From an uncultured Candidatus Saccharibacteria bacterium (GTDB taxonomy: Bacteria; Patescibacteriota; Saccharimonadia; Saccharimonadales; Saccharimonadaceae), in contig CALXTC010000009.1 of NCBI GenBank assembly GCA_944391325.1, positions 1 to 64,000 of the forward strand: DNA of 64,000 bases, given 5' to 3'. The notes under the pieces were generated by a model that was not told the origin of the DNA, searched no databases, and saw only the letters and a list, made by a program, of their open reading frames with translations. Of the stretch, positions 63,449 to 64,000 are shown piece by piece. Position 1 is the stretch's first letter; each line of letters starts with the position of its first letter. A program made the position numbers and the translations under genes.

Positions 63449-63476
63449 ATTGTATCATATATTACGCATATGTCAA
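63449..63476 (-). promoter_or_regulatory. Promoter of the 62696-63388 gene
   Basis: TTGACA (63471-63476), 16-base spacer, TACAAT (63449-63454), minus strand. Confidence 0.65.
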
Positions 63477-63503
63477 TACATACATACTTATTTACATTAA
63501 GCG

Positions 63504-64000
63504 TCAACGACGCCTCATAAAGTAGATAGCCACCACTAATGCTGCAATGCTAGTTAAGCCAATAATCCACCAAAAATCAGCCACTGTGCCGCCCCCGGGT
63601 AGGTCAACATTCATGCCAAATATACCAGCTACCACAGTCGGAATGGTCATCACCACTGTGATAACCGTCAATAGACGCATTGTCGCATTCAACTGACTAT
63701 CCATCATTGCACGATACGAATCTCGCAAATTAGTAATTGTTCTAAGCTGTGACTTACACCTTGCAACCAACTGCTCCAGGTCAATTGATAAGCCCTCTAC
63801 CATATCAGCATCGTTATCAAATAGTTTTAGTGCCTTGCTGTTAAGCAGTTTTTCCAACGCCGTATTCATAGGCACTAACGCATCTAAATAATCGTTTACT
63901 TTACGCTCGTTTTCGGTAAAAATTGCCACATCACCAACCCGAATATTGGATACGTCCAGCATAATTGCCCGCATACGTCGGTTAATAATTGCCAACTGTC
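63504..64000 (-). CDS. corA: CorA-like divalent cation transporter, C-terminal part
   Basis: The frame is open to the right edge, so the N-terminus is missing; about 165 residues are present. A long stalk helix precedes two membrane helices. The signature GMN is in GIFGMNVDLPGGG, and the second helix (WWIIGLTSIAALVVAIYFMRR) ends in a basic tail. CorA-type pores carry Mg2+ or Co2+ through pentamers. The TTG at 63995 is not a credible start, since the frame continues without stop. Confidence 0.88.
   Translation of the reverse strand, partial: QLAIINRRMRAIMLDVSNIRVGDVAIFTENERKVNDYLDALVPMNTALEKLLNSKALKLFDNDADMVEGLSIDLEQLVARCKSQLRTITNLRDSYRAMMDSQLNATMRLLTVITVVMTIPTVVAGIFGMNVDLPGGGTVADFWWIIGLTSIAALVVAIYFMRRR

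Noticed and set aside
62599-63520. Long plus-strand frames opposite the GC-rich gene
   Set aside because: They are shadows of a GC-rich coding region, have no ribosome site and their products are low-complexity Arg/Pro/Gln mixtures.

Overview
The window looks like a piece of a streamlined Patescibacteria (CPR) chromosome, most likely Candidatus Saccharibacteria (TM7). This is an inference from compact gene packing, short intergenic gaps, unusually short versions of core proteins (a 50-residue L32 without zinc cysteines), many lineage-specific membrane and surface proteins, and the gene repertoire. TGA is used as a stop (mcrB, darT, the thyA leader uORF), which argues against the code-25 lineages Gracilibacteria and Absconditabacteria. 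No insertion sequence, CRISPR array or integrase is visible.

Layout. 0-5 kb: a truncated exported protein, a small zinc-ribbon protein, thioredoxin reductase, a GH13 glucan enzyme and two tandem cysteine-rich surface paralogs. 5-8.9 kb: an AT-rich island beside tRNA-Gln, with a broken excisionase-like HTH gene, a PD-(D/E)XK-like/P-loop DUF2075 protein and a DarT-DarG toxin-antitoxin pair. 9-21 kb: two ABC-F proteins, membrane proteins, an Mbeg1-like hydrolase, a Y-family polymerase operon, a CPx-type P-ATPase with altered motifs, and a GH13 protein stripped of its catalytic core. 21.2-25.3 kb: a candidate small RNA and the translation/RNA cluster trmD, KH protein, rpsP, rnc, Nudix, nusB and rpmF. 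25.4-34.6 kb: LysM-like protein, leuS, murF, P-ATPase, tRNA-Ala, a structured RNA candidate and ligA. 34.6-40.6 kb: two Gly-rich Tim44-like paralogs, a polytopic membrane protein, htpX and lemA. 40.7-50.6 kb: two S41 protease paralogs flanking a variable region that holds an hsdR remnant, small orphan genes, a radC 3' remnant, mcrBC and intact radC. 50.6-53 kb: tRNAs, thyA and an orphan gene. 53-60 kb: slipin, rarA, DUF167 and a lipid cluster (CDP-alcohol transferase, plsC, acyl-CoA ligase). 60-64 kb: two-component system, two orphan genes and the C-terminal part of a CorA-like transporter.

Two gene styles alternate. Many native-looking genes have a TATAAT-like -10 ending 6, 7 or 10 bases before the start codon and no Shine-Dalgarno site, which predicts leaderless or nearly leaderless mRNAs. 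A second set of mostly single genes has TTGACA promoters, Shine-Dalgarno sites and long GC-rich hairpin terminators, and some of these are clearly more GC-rich. Defence functions (DarTG, DUF2075, McrBC, hsdR remnant) sit at two sites: beside tRNA-Gln and at the radC 3' end.
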